A DNA stretch of 64,000 nt from Cyclobacteriaceae bacterium (GCA_026129485.1 JAHCHY010000010.1:89544-153543), one strand, 5' to 3'. Counted from the first letter of the stretch, positions 9,139 to 17,066 are shown. Numbers and translations: made by a program. The notes: generated from the letters alone by a model not told the origin.

Positions 9139-9265
9139 CAACGTTTGAGTTTATGACGGCTGCGGTTTTCGAAGCGCGTCTTTGTCCCACGTGGGTGAAC
9201 GAAATTAAAAAGTTAAACTTTATAACTACACGTCACCCGCAGCTGGCATAAACTTTTTGTTGGCA
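9139..9265. repeat. long paired intergenic element, copy 2 (related to 5824-5983)
   Basis: Arms gtttatgacggctgcgg (9149-9165) and ccgcagctggcataaac (9237-9253) are complementary at 15 of 17 positions. They are preceded by AACGTTTGA and followed by TTTTTGTTGGC. The interior shares the GTCCCACGTG and AACG-AATT core with copy 1. Its right shoulder (9257-9277, ttgttggcagtagtagggccc) recurs inverted at 14015-14035. Confidence 0.65.
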
Positions 9266-9392
9266 GTAGTAGGGCCCTTCTCCGCACTTCATTCGTAGCC
9301 TTGTCTTTTGTCACCCGTTAATGTTGCTCTACTCTTCATAGGTCAGTCGTGCGGTGGGGCATTTTTCATTTCAACTTTGTCCACTAACACAA

Positions 9393-9466
9393 AACCAAGC
9401 ACACTTATTGACTGGCTTTGGATGTGGGCTGAGAGTGCGGCCAGACAATGTGTGTGCGGTTTGGTT
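9393..9466. repeat. cassette-border stem-loop B
   Basis: A long stem (9393-9415 with 9441-9466, one 3-base bulge and two mismatches) closes a 25-base loop. The loop shares CTTTGGATGTGGGCTGA and the GTGCGG end with stem-loop A. The stem sequence is unrelated to that of A yet self-complementary. It lies on the 3' side of the 9481-13706 cassette. Confidence 0.75.
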
Positions 9467-9480
9467 AGTCGCTTCAAATT

Positions 9481-9804
9481 TTATTTAACACTAAATACCA
9501 AAATTTTAACGTCCACGGAGTCATATTTTTTAGGGTTCATAATAATCCCAGTCATTTTGAGATTTTTATAACCTCTAATTATTAGGGAACCATGCTCTTC
9601 ACGGATAGGATATCTAAACTCACCAATCACAATTTCAATTGATGAGCCTTGAATTTCATTTAGACCATAAATTGAGAATTCAATTTTGTCTCCACCATTG
9701 AAATAAATTGGCTCATCATTTTGATTAACTACCAAAATTGAATCTCTTTTAGCAAGGCGAATAAATGGGTCTTCAGTTAGCCTTAATATTGCTTCTTTTT
9801 TTTT
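9481..9804 (-). CDS. 3' part of the lipoprotein gene, in the -1 frame
   Basis: An open frame of about 107 codons with no good start codon of its own; the first possible start is a TTG at 9733-9735. Upstream of that TTG the frame still reads like protein (EAILRLTEDPFIRLAKRDS) back to a stop at 9805-9807. The stretch reads continuously from the A10 run of the upstream gene if the ribosome slips back one base. The predicted product is beta-rich (PIYFNGGDKIEFSIYG). It is best read as the C-terminal half of the 9783-10190 gene, made by programmed -1 frameshifting or separated by a one-base deletion. Confidence 0.55.
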   Translation of the reverse strand, partial: KKKEAILRLTEDPFIRLAKRDSILVVNQNDEPIYFNGGDKIEFSIYGLNEIQGSSIEIVIGEFRYPIREEHGSLIIRGYKNLKMTGIIMNPKKYDSVDVKILVFSVK

Positions 9805-10190
9805 TCAGTATCCCAAGTTTTAATTGCTAGCTCAATCAAGTTTTTCGTTGTTTCTTCAGAAAAACCCCTGTTAATACTCATTTCACATATTCTGAATAGC
9901 AACAAATCCAAATCAAGACCACTACTAGAGTAGTCACTGAGCTCAACTACTTTTTGAGTTAGTCCGGCTTCAATAAGATTTGCTGGACTGGTGCTTAAAG
10001 AACTTAACTCGCCTTTCACTTTTGCATCAAGTTCTGTAGCATAATTCTTTCTAGGCTTATCGCAATAAAGTTTCCCTTGACCTGATTTAATTGCCCCACC
10101 TTCGTTATAGGTAACTGCCCCCCTTTTTTGTGTGGTTGAACAAGCATACAAGCTTATTGTGAGTATACTTAGAATCAATATTTGTTTCAT
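9783..10190 (-). CDS. small lipoprotein downstream of caspase gene (zero-frame product)
   Basis: 135 residues from MKQILILSILTISLYACS, chosen because it gives a proper lipoprotein signal (lipobox SLYAC); an ATG eight codons upstream does not. The mature part ends with a helical region (RICEMSINRGFSEETTKNLIELAIKTW). No family was recognised. The last codons are ACT GAA AAA AAA AAG AAG CAA TAT TAA, placing a dnaX-type A AAA AAG slip site four codons before the stop. Slippage would extend the protein by about 105 residues through 9481. It starts about 36 bases after the caspase gene and is presumably co-transcribed with it. Confidence 0.65.
   Translation of the reverse strand: MKQILILSILTISLYACSTTQKRGAVTYNEGGAIKSGQGKLYCDKPRKNYATELDAKVKGELSSLSTSPANLIEAGLTQKVVELSDYSSSGLDLDLLLFRICEMSINRGFSEETTKNLIELAIKTWDTEKKKKQY
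9798..9810 (-). promoter_or_regulatory. candidate -1 ribosomal frameshift site (A AAA AAG)
   Basis: On the minus strand an uninterrupted A10 run is followed by G. In the zero frame this gives the heptamer A AAA AAG, the same as the E. coli dnaX slip site. The zero frame stops three codons later, while the -1 frame stays open for more than 100 codons. No upstream SD-like stimulator was confirmed. Transcriptional slippage or length variation of the run is an alternative. Confidence 0.45.
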
Positions 10191-10226
10191 AATTATTTTT
10201 CTTTGAGTTATCAAAAGATACTAAAC

Positions 10227-13200
10227 TTAGAGTTGACTAAGTATTATATTCTTTATTTCTTCCACCGTTTTACCCTCAATGTCAATAGTCTCGTCATTAC
10301 CTTCACACTTTTTGCGTAGTTTAAGTTTTATTATCCCTTTCTCTTGTTTGTAACGTCCGCTCAATTTGCAGCCCTCAGGATATTCTCGTACGTCCACGAA
10401 AATTATATTCGAGTTAGTCCCCTTTGATGCTGCTTCGTTTAGAGCATCATCTATTTTTTTACCAAGCTGTAAGGCATCTTCCAATTGGTCATCGTCAAGA
10501 AAAGTTGATCGAATATATACCGGTCTAATTTTGGCAATCGGAATCGCTTTCTTACTTACATCATCCAACTGTCCGATGTCAAAACTTTGAGTGCCTTGTG
10601 GACTGAATATTTGCGGTGTTTGTATGCCGCCAATTCCCTCCGCTAGTAAAGGCACACGGTCATGTGCATACTGAAATAATTTATTGATGTCGACAAATTG
10701 GTCTTCGCGCAAGGCTGCTCCACGGATTCCTTCGAGCAAACTATAGGTGAGTACACCTTGTCCGTATTTACTCGCTTCATAGCTTACCGCATCGGCAGTA
10801 CAGCCCGTAATGATGTGCAAACCTGTTCTGTCGCGCATTCTGTCAAGGGCTCTTAGCGTACTACTCTCAATGTCTTTCTTAGCCATTAGGCTCTCCACTA
10901 CTTTACCGCTTGCACAGGCATCGATCATCAATACTTGTTTTTTGGCGTGTATGTTTATAAAAAGTTTAACCAGTTCTACGCTGGAAAGGGTTGTATTTCT
11001 TCTAATCTCCGGGTCATTATATGCTGTGCTACTTGCAGTATAGGCATCTTGTGTGAGGTAATACCAATCCCCATTCTGGCCACCATGATTAATACCGTGG
11101 CCGGATAAATAAACAACAACAACATCTAACGGGTGAGCGGTGGAAGAAACCTTTTCAAATGTTTTCAGGATATTTGATTTGCTCGGGAATTTATCCGCAG
11201 TATTATTGGTGGTAAGATTATAGATATAGCTGCGGTCAGTACCAAACAGGTTCTTTGCACCAAGCGTTAAGGCTTTGCTTACGTCCTCGGCATCTTTTGC
11301 AGCATATTTTAAATCTAATTCTGTTCCGGTATAGTCTGATACACCACAGGCAATAATGTGAATGGCGGGTTTATAGGCGGTTTCGTTTCCATTGGGGCGG
11401 TAAGTAATAATAGTTCCGCGACTGACGACCCAATGCCCTGCATTCCATGCCTTTACGGCAATGAAGTTTTCACTTCCTTTTATCAGCGATTTATGGTTCC
11501 CTACAAATACCTTGAATGAAAGATCGGATGCTTCACTGTTGGCCTCTTTCGGTCTCGCATCGGCTATCACTTCTTTACCATTGATAAAAATGGCCACTTC
11601 TCCAATACCGCCACCTTTGTTGGTTAAGTCAATAGGTAAATATCCTTTCTCATCAACTTGACCCACGCGAATGTCAGGAGGTAATTCAATGGATTTCATA
11701 CCTACGACATTGCGCAACTTCTCGCCCGCCATTACTTTTCTCAAAAGGCCAGGTTCGTAGTAACGTTCTTTTAGTTGGCTGAATTCGACTATGTCAACAC
11801 CTTGCACAAAATATAACTGACTCATGACAGCTTCTGAAGCATCAAAAAGACCGGACTCATGCTGAATTAAAAATTGCCCATCACTTAAGATGGTAACTTT
11901 CAGCGATTCATTTCCCTTCTCATCATTTATGGATAAAGTGTTATCAGTATTGATGAGTACTTTGTACCCATTTCGCTTCACAGAGCTATCTGATCTGATT
12001 TGAATAAATTTTTCTAAATTATAATTTTTGTTTTCAAGTATCCAATGCCCTTCAAAATAACCTGATAATGCTCTATGTTTTGTATATCCTTGATCTCCGC
12101 TGGAACTGATAATTGTTGCACCCGCCATAGAACGGTCTATTAAAAGTATCGAAGCTCCATCTGAGCTGTATTTTATATTTGTATAAATTGTTTTGTGCGA
12201 TGATATTTTTTTATTTCCAAAATAGATGTCAGTCGCAAAACCCTTTCCGCTTCTTTTAATTATAAGCGACCATACATTATCTGGGCTTATTGAAACAGCT
12301 ATTACCGAATCGTAATTATTCCAATTGGTCAACCAAGGAAAATCAACTTTTTTGATATTTACTAAGTCTACTGCTACTCCCTCTTCATCATAACCTGAAA
12401 AGATAACCAAATTTTCATTTGGATAATTGGGGTTACCTCCTCTTCCAAGCAGTTCCTTGGGTATTCTCTTGAATGAATAATTGGCCAAGTTGTAGATGTA
12501 GTTGTCACCATTACCATAACACAAAACTTCATCTGAATTTGGGATAAAGGTGTTAAATCCACCTGGAAGTTCGACTACTTTTTCAAAAGCGTTTCTTGCA
12601 ACGTCAAATACATGTATTTTACTGCTATTCTTAATTAAGCCTTCTTTCTCAACCAAAAAAAACTTGTTCCCATCTCTGCTAATTTGTACAGCCTGAAAAT
12701 GAGCTTTTTCTATCGTCTTAGATTTTGTGTTAGAAGGAAAATTAGTCTTTTGTTGCCCGGAATTTATATCGATGATTTGATCATTTCCAGAAAATGAGGA
12801 AATTGATAACGTGTTATTTGTTAAAGTGAATCGAAACGGCAAAGAACTATCGTCAAAAGCTATTGTTTTAGTTGTTCTCTTGAGAGGATCAATTATTTGA
12901 ACTTTCCCTCCATAATTGTAAAGAACAAATATTCCATTCACTTCATATACAAATTTCCAATAATTGAAGTCTTTAATGGTAAATATAGTCCTCCCTTTAA
13001 CGATGTCATGAAATGTAAGCCCCCGGTCTCCCGATCCAGCAATAATCTTACTATCGCTACTGATAAACCGTGGAGCAAGGTTTCCTTTGTAACTAACTTT
13101 TGTTGATTCGCTTAGATTATCAAGATTAATACTTACTATGTTATGTATTTCCGGATTATTAACGAATAGATTTTTTTGATCAGTACTTACAATTGCATCA

Positions 13201-13706
13201 CCGCCATTAAAAATTTTATTAATCGTCAAGTCCTCAATGTTGAGAATTAGTACAACTCTTTTATCAGACTCGTAAGAAGATGCCCATAATCCTTCTACAA
13301 CTAAGAACTTATCTGAAACGGCATTAGCATTAATAATACTGTAAGATTCTAATTCTAGTAAATCTGAAACAAGGTTTGATTGATCAATTAGATTCCAAGA
13401 ATTGACCTTTTGATTGGAAACTGCAATTACTGATCTTGAGTCAGCGGAGAAGCATAAAACTGGGTCAGATAGCGGTTTTTCATAATTAATTTCTTTAATA
13501 AGTTTTTCGGATTCAATATCCCAAATCCTGATTACGTCTCGGTGATAGGTGGCAAGAAGTTTAAAGTCTCTACTTACTGCCTTGGTCATTGTTTTGTCAA
13601 AGTCTTCAAAGGCTGTAATTTCAAGATCAATCATTACCCTTTGTCCGTAACTTAAATGCAAAACGAATTGCAATAGAAGGATTAAGTAATACTTTGTCGA
13701 TTTCAT
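10227..13706 (-). CDS. secreted beta-propeller (WD40-like) caspase-family protease
   Basis: 1159 residues. A signal peptide (MKSTKYYLILLLQFVLHLSYGQR) is followed by about 620 residues of WD40-like propeller repeats (IRIWDIESEKLIKEI, VISVSNQKV-type blades). A linker with VRVGQVDEKGYLPI and beta strands precedes a C14 caspase domain at about 780-1020. The dyad is His near 869 (VYLSGHGINHGG) and Cys near 930 (MLIDACASGK), and the domain opens ACGVSDYTGTELDLKYAAKDAE. A C-terminal extension holds a basic/acidic region. Bacterial caspases usually cut after Arg/Lys or Asp; specificity cannot be read. The export signal is unusual for a caspase thought to act inside cells and suggests an envelope or extracellular role. 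It is first gene of its cassette and lies inside the repeat-flanked island. Confidence 0.85.
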   Translation of the reverse strand: MKSTKYYLILLLQFVLHLSYGQRVMIDLEITAFEDFDKTMTKAVSRDFKLLATYHRDVIRIWDIESEKLIKEINYEKPLSDPVLCFSADSRSVIAVSNQKVNSWNLIDQSNLVSDLLELESYSIINANAVSDKFLVVEGLWASSYESDKRVVLILNIEDLTINKIFNGGDAIVSTDQKNLFVNNPEIHNIVSINLDNLSESTKVSYKGNLAPRFISSDSKIIAGSGDRGLTFHDIVKGRTIFTIKDFNYWKFVYEVNGIFVLYNYGGKVQIIDPLKRTTKTIAFDDSSLPFRFTLTNNTLSISSFSGNDQIIDINSGQQKTNFPSNTKSKTIEKAHFQAVQISRDGNKFFLVEKEGLIKNSSKIHVFDVARNAFEKVVELPGGFNTFIPNSDEVLCYGNGDNYIYNLANYSFKRIPKELLGRGGNPNYPNENLVIFSGYDEEGVAVDLVNIKKVDFPWLTNWNNYDSVIAVSISPDNVWSLIIKRSGKGFATDIYFGNKKISSHKTIYTNIKYSSDGASILLIDRSMAGATIISSSGDQGYTKHRALSGYFEGHWILENKNYNLEKFIQIRSDSSVKRNGYKVLINTDNTLSINDEKGNESLKVTILSDGQFLIQHESGLFDASEAVMSQLYFVQGVDIVEFSQLKERYYEPGLLRKVMAGEKLRNVVGMKSIELPPDIRVGQVDEKGYLPIDLTNKGGGIGEVAIFINGKEVIADARPKEANSEASDLSFKVFVGNHKSLIKGSENFIAVKAWNAGHWVVSRGTIITYRPNGNETAYKPAIHIIACGVSDYTGTELDLKYAAKDAEDVSKALTLGAKNLFGTDRSYIYNLTTNNTADKFPSKSNILKTFEKVSSTAHPLDVVVVYLSGHGINHGGQNGDWYYLTQDAYTASSTAYNDPEIRRNTTLSSVELVKLFINIHAKKQVLMIDACASGKVVESLMAKKDIESSTLRALDRMRDRTGLHIITGCTADAVSYEASKYGQGVLTYSLLEGIRGAALREDQFVDINKLFQYAHDRVPLLAEGIGGIQTPQIFSPQGTQSFDIGQLDDVSKKAIPIAKIRPVYIRSTFLDDDQLEDALQLGKKIDDALNEAASKGTNSNIIFVDVREYPEGCKLSGRYKQEKGIIKLKLRKKCEGNDETIDIEGKTVEEIKNIILSQL

Positions 13707-13777
13707 TTTGCTTTTTCTTGGTTTAACAAATATAAAAAATTAAGATGGTTAGAATGAGTAATTTAACCGTGCCGGGG

Positions 13778-13838
13778 TTTGGCTCTTGCCAGAGCTTTGA
13801 TCTCGCGGTGGGTTTGCGCGGCTATGGCATGTGCCAAA
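13778..13838. repeat. cassette-border stem-loop C
   Basis: Stem 13778-13794 (tttggctcttgccagag) pairs with 13822-13838 (ctatggcatgtgccaaa) at 14 of 17 positions. The 27-base loop begins CTTTGATCTCGCGG and ends GCGCGG. It lies on the 5' side of the caspase cassette, matching the position and loop class of stem-loop D. Both are followed by AGCACGG a few bases after the stem. Confidence 0.7.
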
Positions 13839-14070
13839 AGCACGGGGCTTTCGGAGGAGAATCTTTTTAAAAATGCGCGGGTCAGCCACATTATTTTTTT
13901 AATCAGTCTTACGTTTTTACTTTTTCAAAGTCCAAGTTGTCCCGAAGCTGTTCACTTGTCCGCGTGAGAATCTTTGTTAGTATGGTGTCACCCGTTAGAT
14001 GGCCAAATTGTCCCGGGCCCTATTACTGCCAACAATTCAATATAAGAAACTTATTTCCTATATCCCCTTA
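13839..14070. other. non-coding right end of the island
   Basis: No credible gene. It contains tgtcacccgtta (13986-13997), a 12-base exact copy of 9309-9320. It also contains gggccctattactgccaacaa (14015-14035), the inverted near-copy (20 of 21) of 9257-9277. The direct repeat begins at 14071. Confidence 0.6.
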
Positions 14071-14253
14071 TTGTAGTCAATCTTTGGCCGGGCAGGAAAT
14101 ACCACGCTGCGGCTATTGAAACAGCCAATATTAAAACCGGGTAAAGTGTTTTTCTCATGCCATTGTGTGTGAAGCAGAAGCCGGAAAACCAACAAGTTTA
14201 TTGAGAAAGTTACAGGATTTGAGCTTAAAACCGGATACCGGAAGTGGAAAAGC
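14071..14253. repeat. long direct repeat, right copy (PSD1 gene fragment)
   Basis: A near-identical copy of 5463-5648 that carries the first ~29 codons of the PSD1 gene and its upstream region. It is cut off from the rest of that gene and so not functional. Its last base is also the first base of the CTA complement of the stop codon of the ATP-grasp-SET gene, so the junction falls exactly at that gene's end. Confidence 0.9.
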
Positions 14254-15701
14254 TACGATTGTGGAGAGTTGCCGATGTTGACTTTCTCGCGCTGGGTTAC
14301 GGAATTATCGGCCCGGCCGGAAACAACCTTTCTGCAATTGGGGTGGCCGCAGGTGCATACGAATGATTGAATATTATCATCCAGCAGGTCGGCATAATCT
14401 AACGTAAGCTCTTCTTCACCTGCAATATCGCGCAAAGCAATCAGGTTAAGTCCATCATAAGCCGTGTTGGGAAAACAACTGTGGTTTTGCGGTGCCCAGT
14501 TCTGTGGCTTCTGATCCCACAGGATATAAACCTCATCGGAGATAGGATAGGCATAGTGGCGAAACTCTTCGATCTGTTCGGGTGTCCAGTTTTGTTCCAC
14601 ATAGCGTTTGGTAACAATACGCTGGGCCGATTCTTCGATCTTGAAAATCACTTCGCCTTTGCGGATGGCCTTTTGGGCTACAATGCCATAGCCGTTAATC
14701 GAGTTACCTTTAACCCGGTATTTTTTCTGCCGGGCTGAGTGGCGGGCCATGCCTTCGGCAATAATGTGCTTTAAAAACCCGGCTTTGCCAATGGGATCAA
14801 ACTGTAAGATGTAATCGGCAGAGCCTTCGTAGCCGTTCTCATAAAATACCGAACAGGTAAAGTTGATCTCGAGGAAATAAATTTCCTGCTTTTCGTTTAC
14901 GCGGAAATCTAACCGCGCATAACCCACCCCGGAAAAACCGTTAAAGATTTTTTCGGCTGCTGATTTCAGCCGGGCCTCCAGCGCGGCATCATCGCACGGT
15001 TTGTTTACATCGGTATGCAGCTCGGAAGTTTTTAACGCATAGGTTTTAAATGCATAGCCTTCCGGGAATTTGTATTCCACCGGCCTGAATGAAACCGAAC
15101 CACGCCCGGGTGAAACGTTGGCTGCTACCAGCACGGTAAACTCCTGCCCGGCAATGTATTCTTCCACTAATATATCTTCATAGCCTTCTTCCAGCAGGCT
15201 TTCGATCTTATGCTGCAGATGAGGAAAATCTTTTGCCAGCGATTCATCATCCACACCGAGGCTATCACCGGCTTTGGCAGGCTTTACAAAAAGCGGAAAA
15301 GTTAAATGGCTGACCTGAGCCCGGAGGTCTTGTGTGCCGGTTACTTCCGCATATAGCGGAGTTTTTACACCGGCCGTGTAAGCCACGTACTTCATTAACG
15401 GTTTGGCCGGATCGTACAGAATGGCATTGGGCCCGGTGTAGGGAAGGTTAAGCGCATCCATCGAGTTGATTACATCAATGGAAGGAATAGTCCAATCCAG
15501 ATATCCTTCGCACAGGTTTACATAAATATCATACTTCTGGCTGCGCAGTTCTTTGAGTTGCCTGTACGTAGTGAGTTTGTTCAGGAAGACGTGATCTACC
15601 TGGTCGTTCGGCAGCAAGGGGGCAAGGTTACGGGGCGGATCGTAATACTTATAGTCTACCTCGGTAGTGCTATAATCGGGCTGCAACACACAAACCTTCA
15701 T
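14253..15701 (-). CDS. ATP-grasp ligase fused to a SET methyltransferase domain
   Basis: 482 residues. The N-terminal ~320 form a D-Ala-D-Ala-ligase-like ATP-grasp enzyme: VNLCEGY, FPLFVKPAKAGDSLGV (ATP-binding Lys and glycine loop), VEEYIAGQEFTVLV, GYARLDFRV and FLEINFTCS (metal-binding Glu/Asn). The C-terminal ~323-460 form a SET domain: GNSINGYGIVAQKAIRKGEVIF (SET-N), NHSCFPNT, RDIAGEEELTLDY and a post-SET zinc motif CTCGHPNCRK. The combination predicts ATP-dependent amide/peptide bond formation plus SAM-dependent N-methylation of a Lys or amine on the same substrate. It lies 41 bases downstream of a second ATP-grasp gene in one operon. The substrate is unknown. All key SET residues visible appear intact. 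Confidence 0.87.
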   Translation of the reverse strand: MKVCVLQPDYSTTEVDYKYYDPPRNLAPLLPNDQVDHVFLNKLTTYRQLKELRSQKYDIYVNLCEGYLDWTIPSIDVINSMDALNLPYTGPNAILYDPAKPLMKYVAYTAGVKTPLYAEVTGTQDLRAQVSHLTFPLFVKPAKAGDSLGVDDESLAKDFPHLQHKIESLLEEGYEDILVEEYIAGQEFTVLVAANVSPGRGSVSFRPVEYKFPEGYAFKTYALKTSELHTDVNKPCDDAALEARLKSAAEKIFNGFSGVGYARLDFRVNEKQEIYFLEINFTCSVFYENGYEGSADYILQFDPIGKAGFLKHIIAEGMARHSARQKKYRVKGNSINGYGIVAQKAIRKGEVIFKIEESAQRIVTKRYVEQNWTPEQIEEFRHYAYPISDEVYILWDQKPQNWAPQNHSCFPNTAYDGLNLIALRDIAGEEELTLDYADLLDDNIQSFVCTCGHPNCRKVVSGRADNSVTQREKVNIGNSPQS

Positions 15702-15742
15702 GCAGGCTTCTTTAGTTTCTGGATATGATTAATGGAGGTAGT

Positions 15743-16843
15743 TTAAACGTATAGTTTTAACTGGGGATGGCGGTGCAGGGCATCGTCCAGCACTTCTACT
15801 ATGAGGTTAGTGAAGGTTTTATTGCTTACCCGTAGGATGGCGCCAATGGAAGTATAGTTTTCGTCTTCGCTTAATCCGCATTGCGAATTAATCTCCAACA
15901 CAAACAACTGGCCGGTATTTTTATCCATGCGAAAATCCAGTCGCGCATAGCCGGTTCCTTTCACAGCTTTGAACGCATCGATGCTTAATTTCTTCAGGCG
16001 CTTTACTAATTCCGGATCGGTTACCGGCTGGTACTCATAAAAGAACCCGTTATCGGGCATGGGTGTTTCCTCTTCATACGATTCCCACAACCGATCGAAC
16101 GAAAGAAACTGTTCTGTTTCCGGCAGGCCTTCATGAAACACACGTTCTATGGGCTGATAAAACTTAATGCGTCCGGGGTTTTGGTGCGAACCCACCAGCA
16201 GGGTAGTGAACTCTTTACCTATAATAAACTGTTCGGCCAGAATGCCGGCACCATCCAGCTTCCAGCCTTTAAAGCCCTGGCGCATGGAGTTTACCACTTC
16301 CTTAAGTTGCTGCTTATCGCTTACTACGTTTTTTACACTAATACCCATGCTGCCGGCCGACACCGCTGGCTTTACAATTATGGTATCGCCTACTTTCTTA
16401 AACAGGTTAGGGTCTATGCGGCCGTTCAGTTTTTGCCATTCGGGCATGGATACCCCGGCTTTGCCAAACGCTTCCTTCATGGTGATTTTGGAAGTCGTCA
16501 TCCGGTAGAAATAAGAATCGGAGCCGGTATAGGTGATACCGCTTTTGTCTAATGCGTGGATTACCGATATGCCGGGCACATCGTTAATCTCATCGCCATC
16601 GCACAGGTTTAATACAATGCTTTGCCTGTCGGAATAGCCCTTTACCCGTGCAATGCATTCATCCACGTTATGGATGGTAACGTTAACCCATTCCCAGTCG
16701 CAGTTGATTTCCGCGAATACCTTGGTGTATTCGGCAATGCTTTGGGTATAGTCATAGTAAAATTTCAGCGTAGGATCTTCCGTCTCCAGGTAAGGAGCAA
16801 ATATCCAGATTTTATAAGCTGCCGGTTGGTTGAGTAACGACAT
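15743..16843 (-). CDS. D-Ala-D-Ala ligase-like ATP-grasp protein
   Basis: 366 residues, soluble, no signal. ATP-grasp features run in order: VLNLCDGDEINDVPG (N-lobe), TIIVKPAVSAGSMGISVKNV (ATP Lys and glycine loop), EQFIIGKEFTTLLVG, GTGYARLDFRMD and LFVLEINSQCGLS (Mg-binding Glu and Asn). Its closest visible relative is the ATP-grasp half of the next gene, with which it shares VNLC/LNLC, the substrate-side GFFYEY/FRPVEY region and GYARLDFR. True Ddl is unlikely because of the pairing with a SET fusion. It is the first gene of the two-gene unit, divergent from an amidase gene across a 223-bp AT-rich gap. Predicted to ligate an amino acid or peptide; which one is unknown. Confidence 0.83.
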   Translation of the reverse strand: MSLLNQPAAYKIWIFAPYLETEDPTLKFYYDYTQSIAEYTKVFAEINCDWEWVNVTIHNVDECIARVKGYSDRQSIVLNLCDGDEINDVPGISVIHALDKSGITYTGSDSYFYRMTTSKITMKEAFGKAGVSMPEWQKLNGRIDPNLFKKVGDTIIVKPAVSAGSMGISVKNVVSDKQQLKEVVNSMRQGFKGWKLDGAGILAEQFIIGKEFTTLLVGSHQNPGRIKFYQPIERVFHEGLPETEQFLSFDRLWESYEEETPMPDNGFFYEYQPVTDPELVKRLKKLSIDAFKAVKGTGYARLDFRMDKNTGQLFVLEINSQCGLSEDENYTSIGAILRVSNKTFTNLIVEVLDDALHRHPQLKLYV

Positions 16844-16894
16844 AAACCTTAGCAGCCGCAGGTATCGCAGTAAATACTATTTGCCATAGCTTAT

Positions 16895-16955
16895 GCAATT
16901 TCAATAAATATTATTATTAAAGTAAAGTACTATTCAATATTTATTATTAATAACC
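16895..16955. promoter_or_regulatory. AT-rich divergent promoter region
   Basis: The gap between the ATP-grasp operon and the amidase gene contains an extreme AT block with near-repeats aaatattattattaa (about 16904-16918) and aatatttattattaataa (about 16935-16953). This is where divergent promoters or a regulator site would be expected. No exact Bacteroidota -7/-33 pair could be assigned. Confidence 0.35.
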
Positions 16956-17066
16956 GGGGCAACCGTTTCTTAGGTTAGTCATGTCATCTATCCTTTCGGA
17001 TAACAAGGCTTCATGTTAACCATAAAGGATGTTACCTTACCTGCCATAACTTTAACCCTCCTGAAC

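Noticed and set aside
14253-15701. true D-Ala-D-Ala ligase (ddl)
   Set aside because: Fusion to a SET domain and pairing with a second ATP-grasp gene argue against the peptidoglycan enzyme; the gene symbol was left empty.
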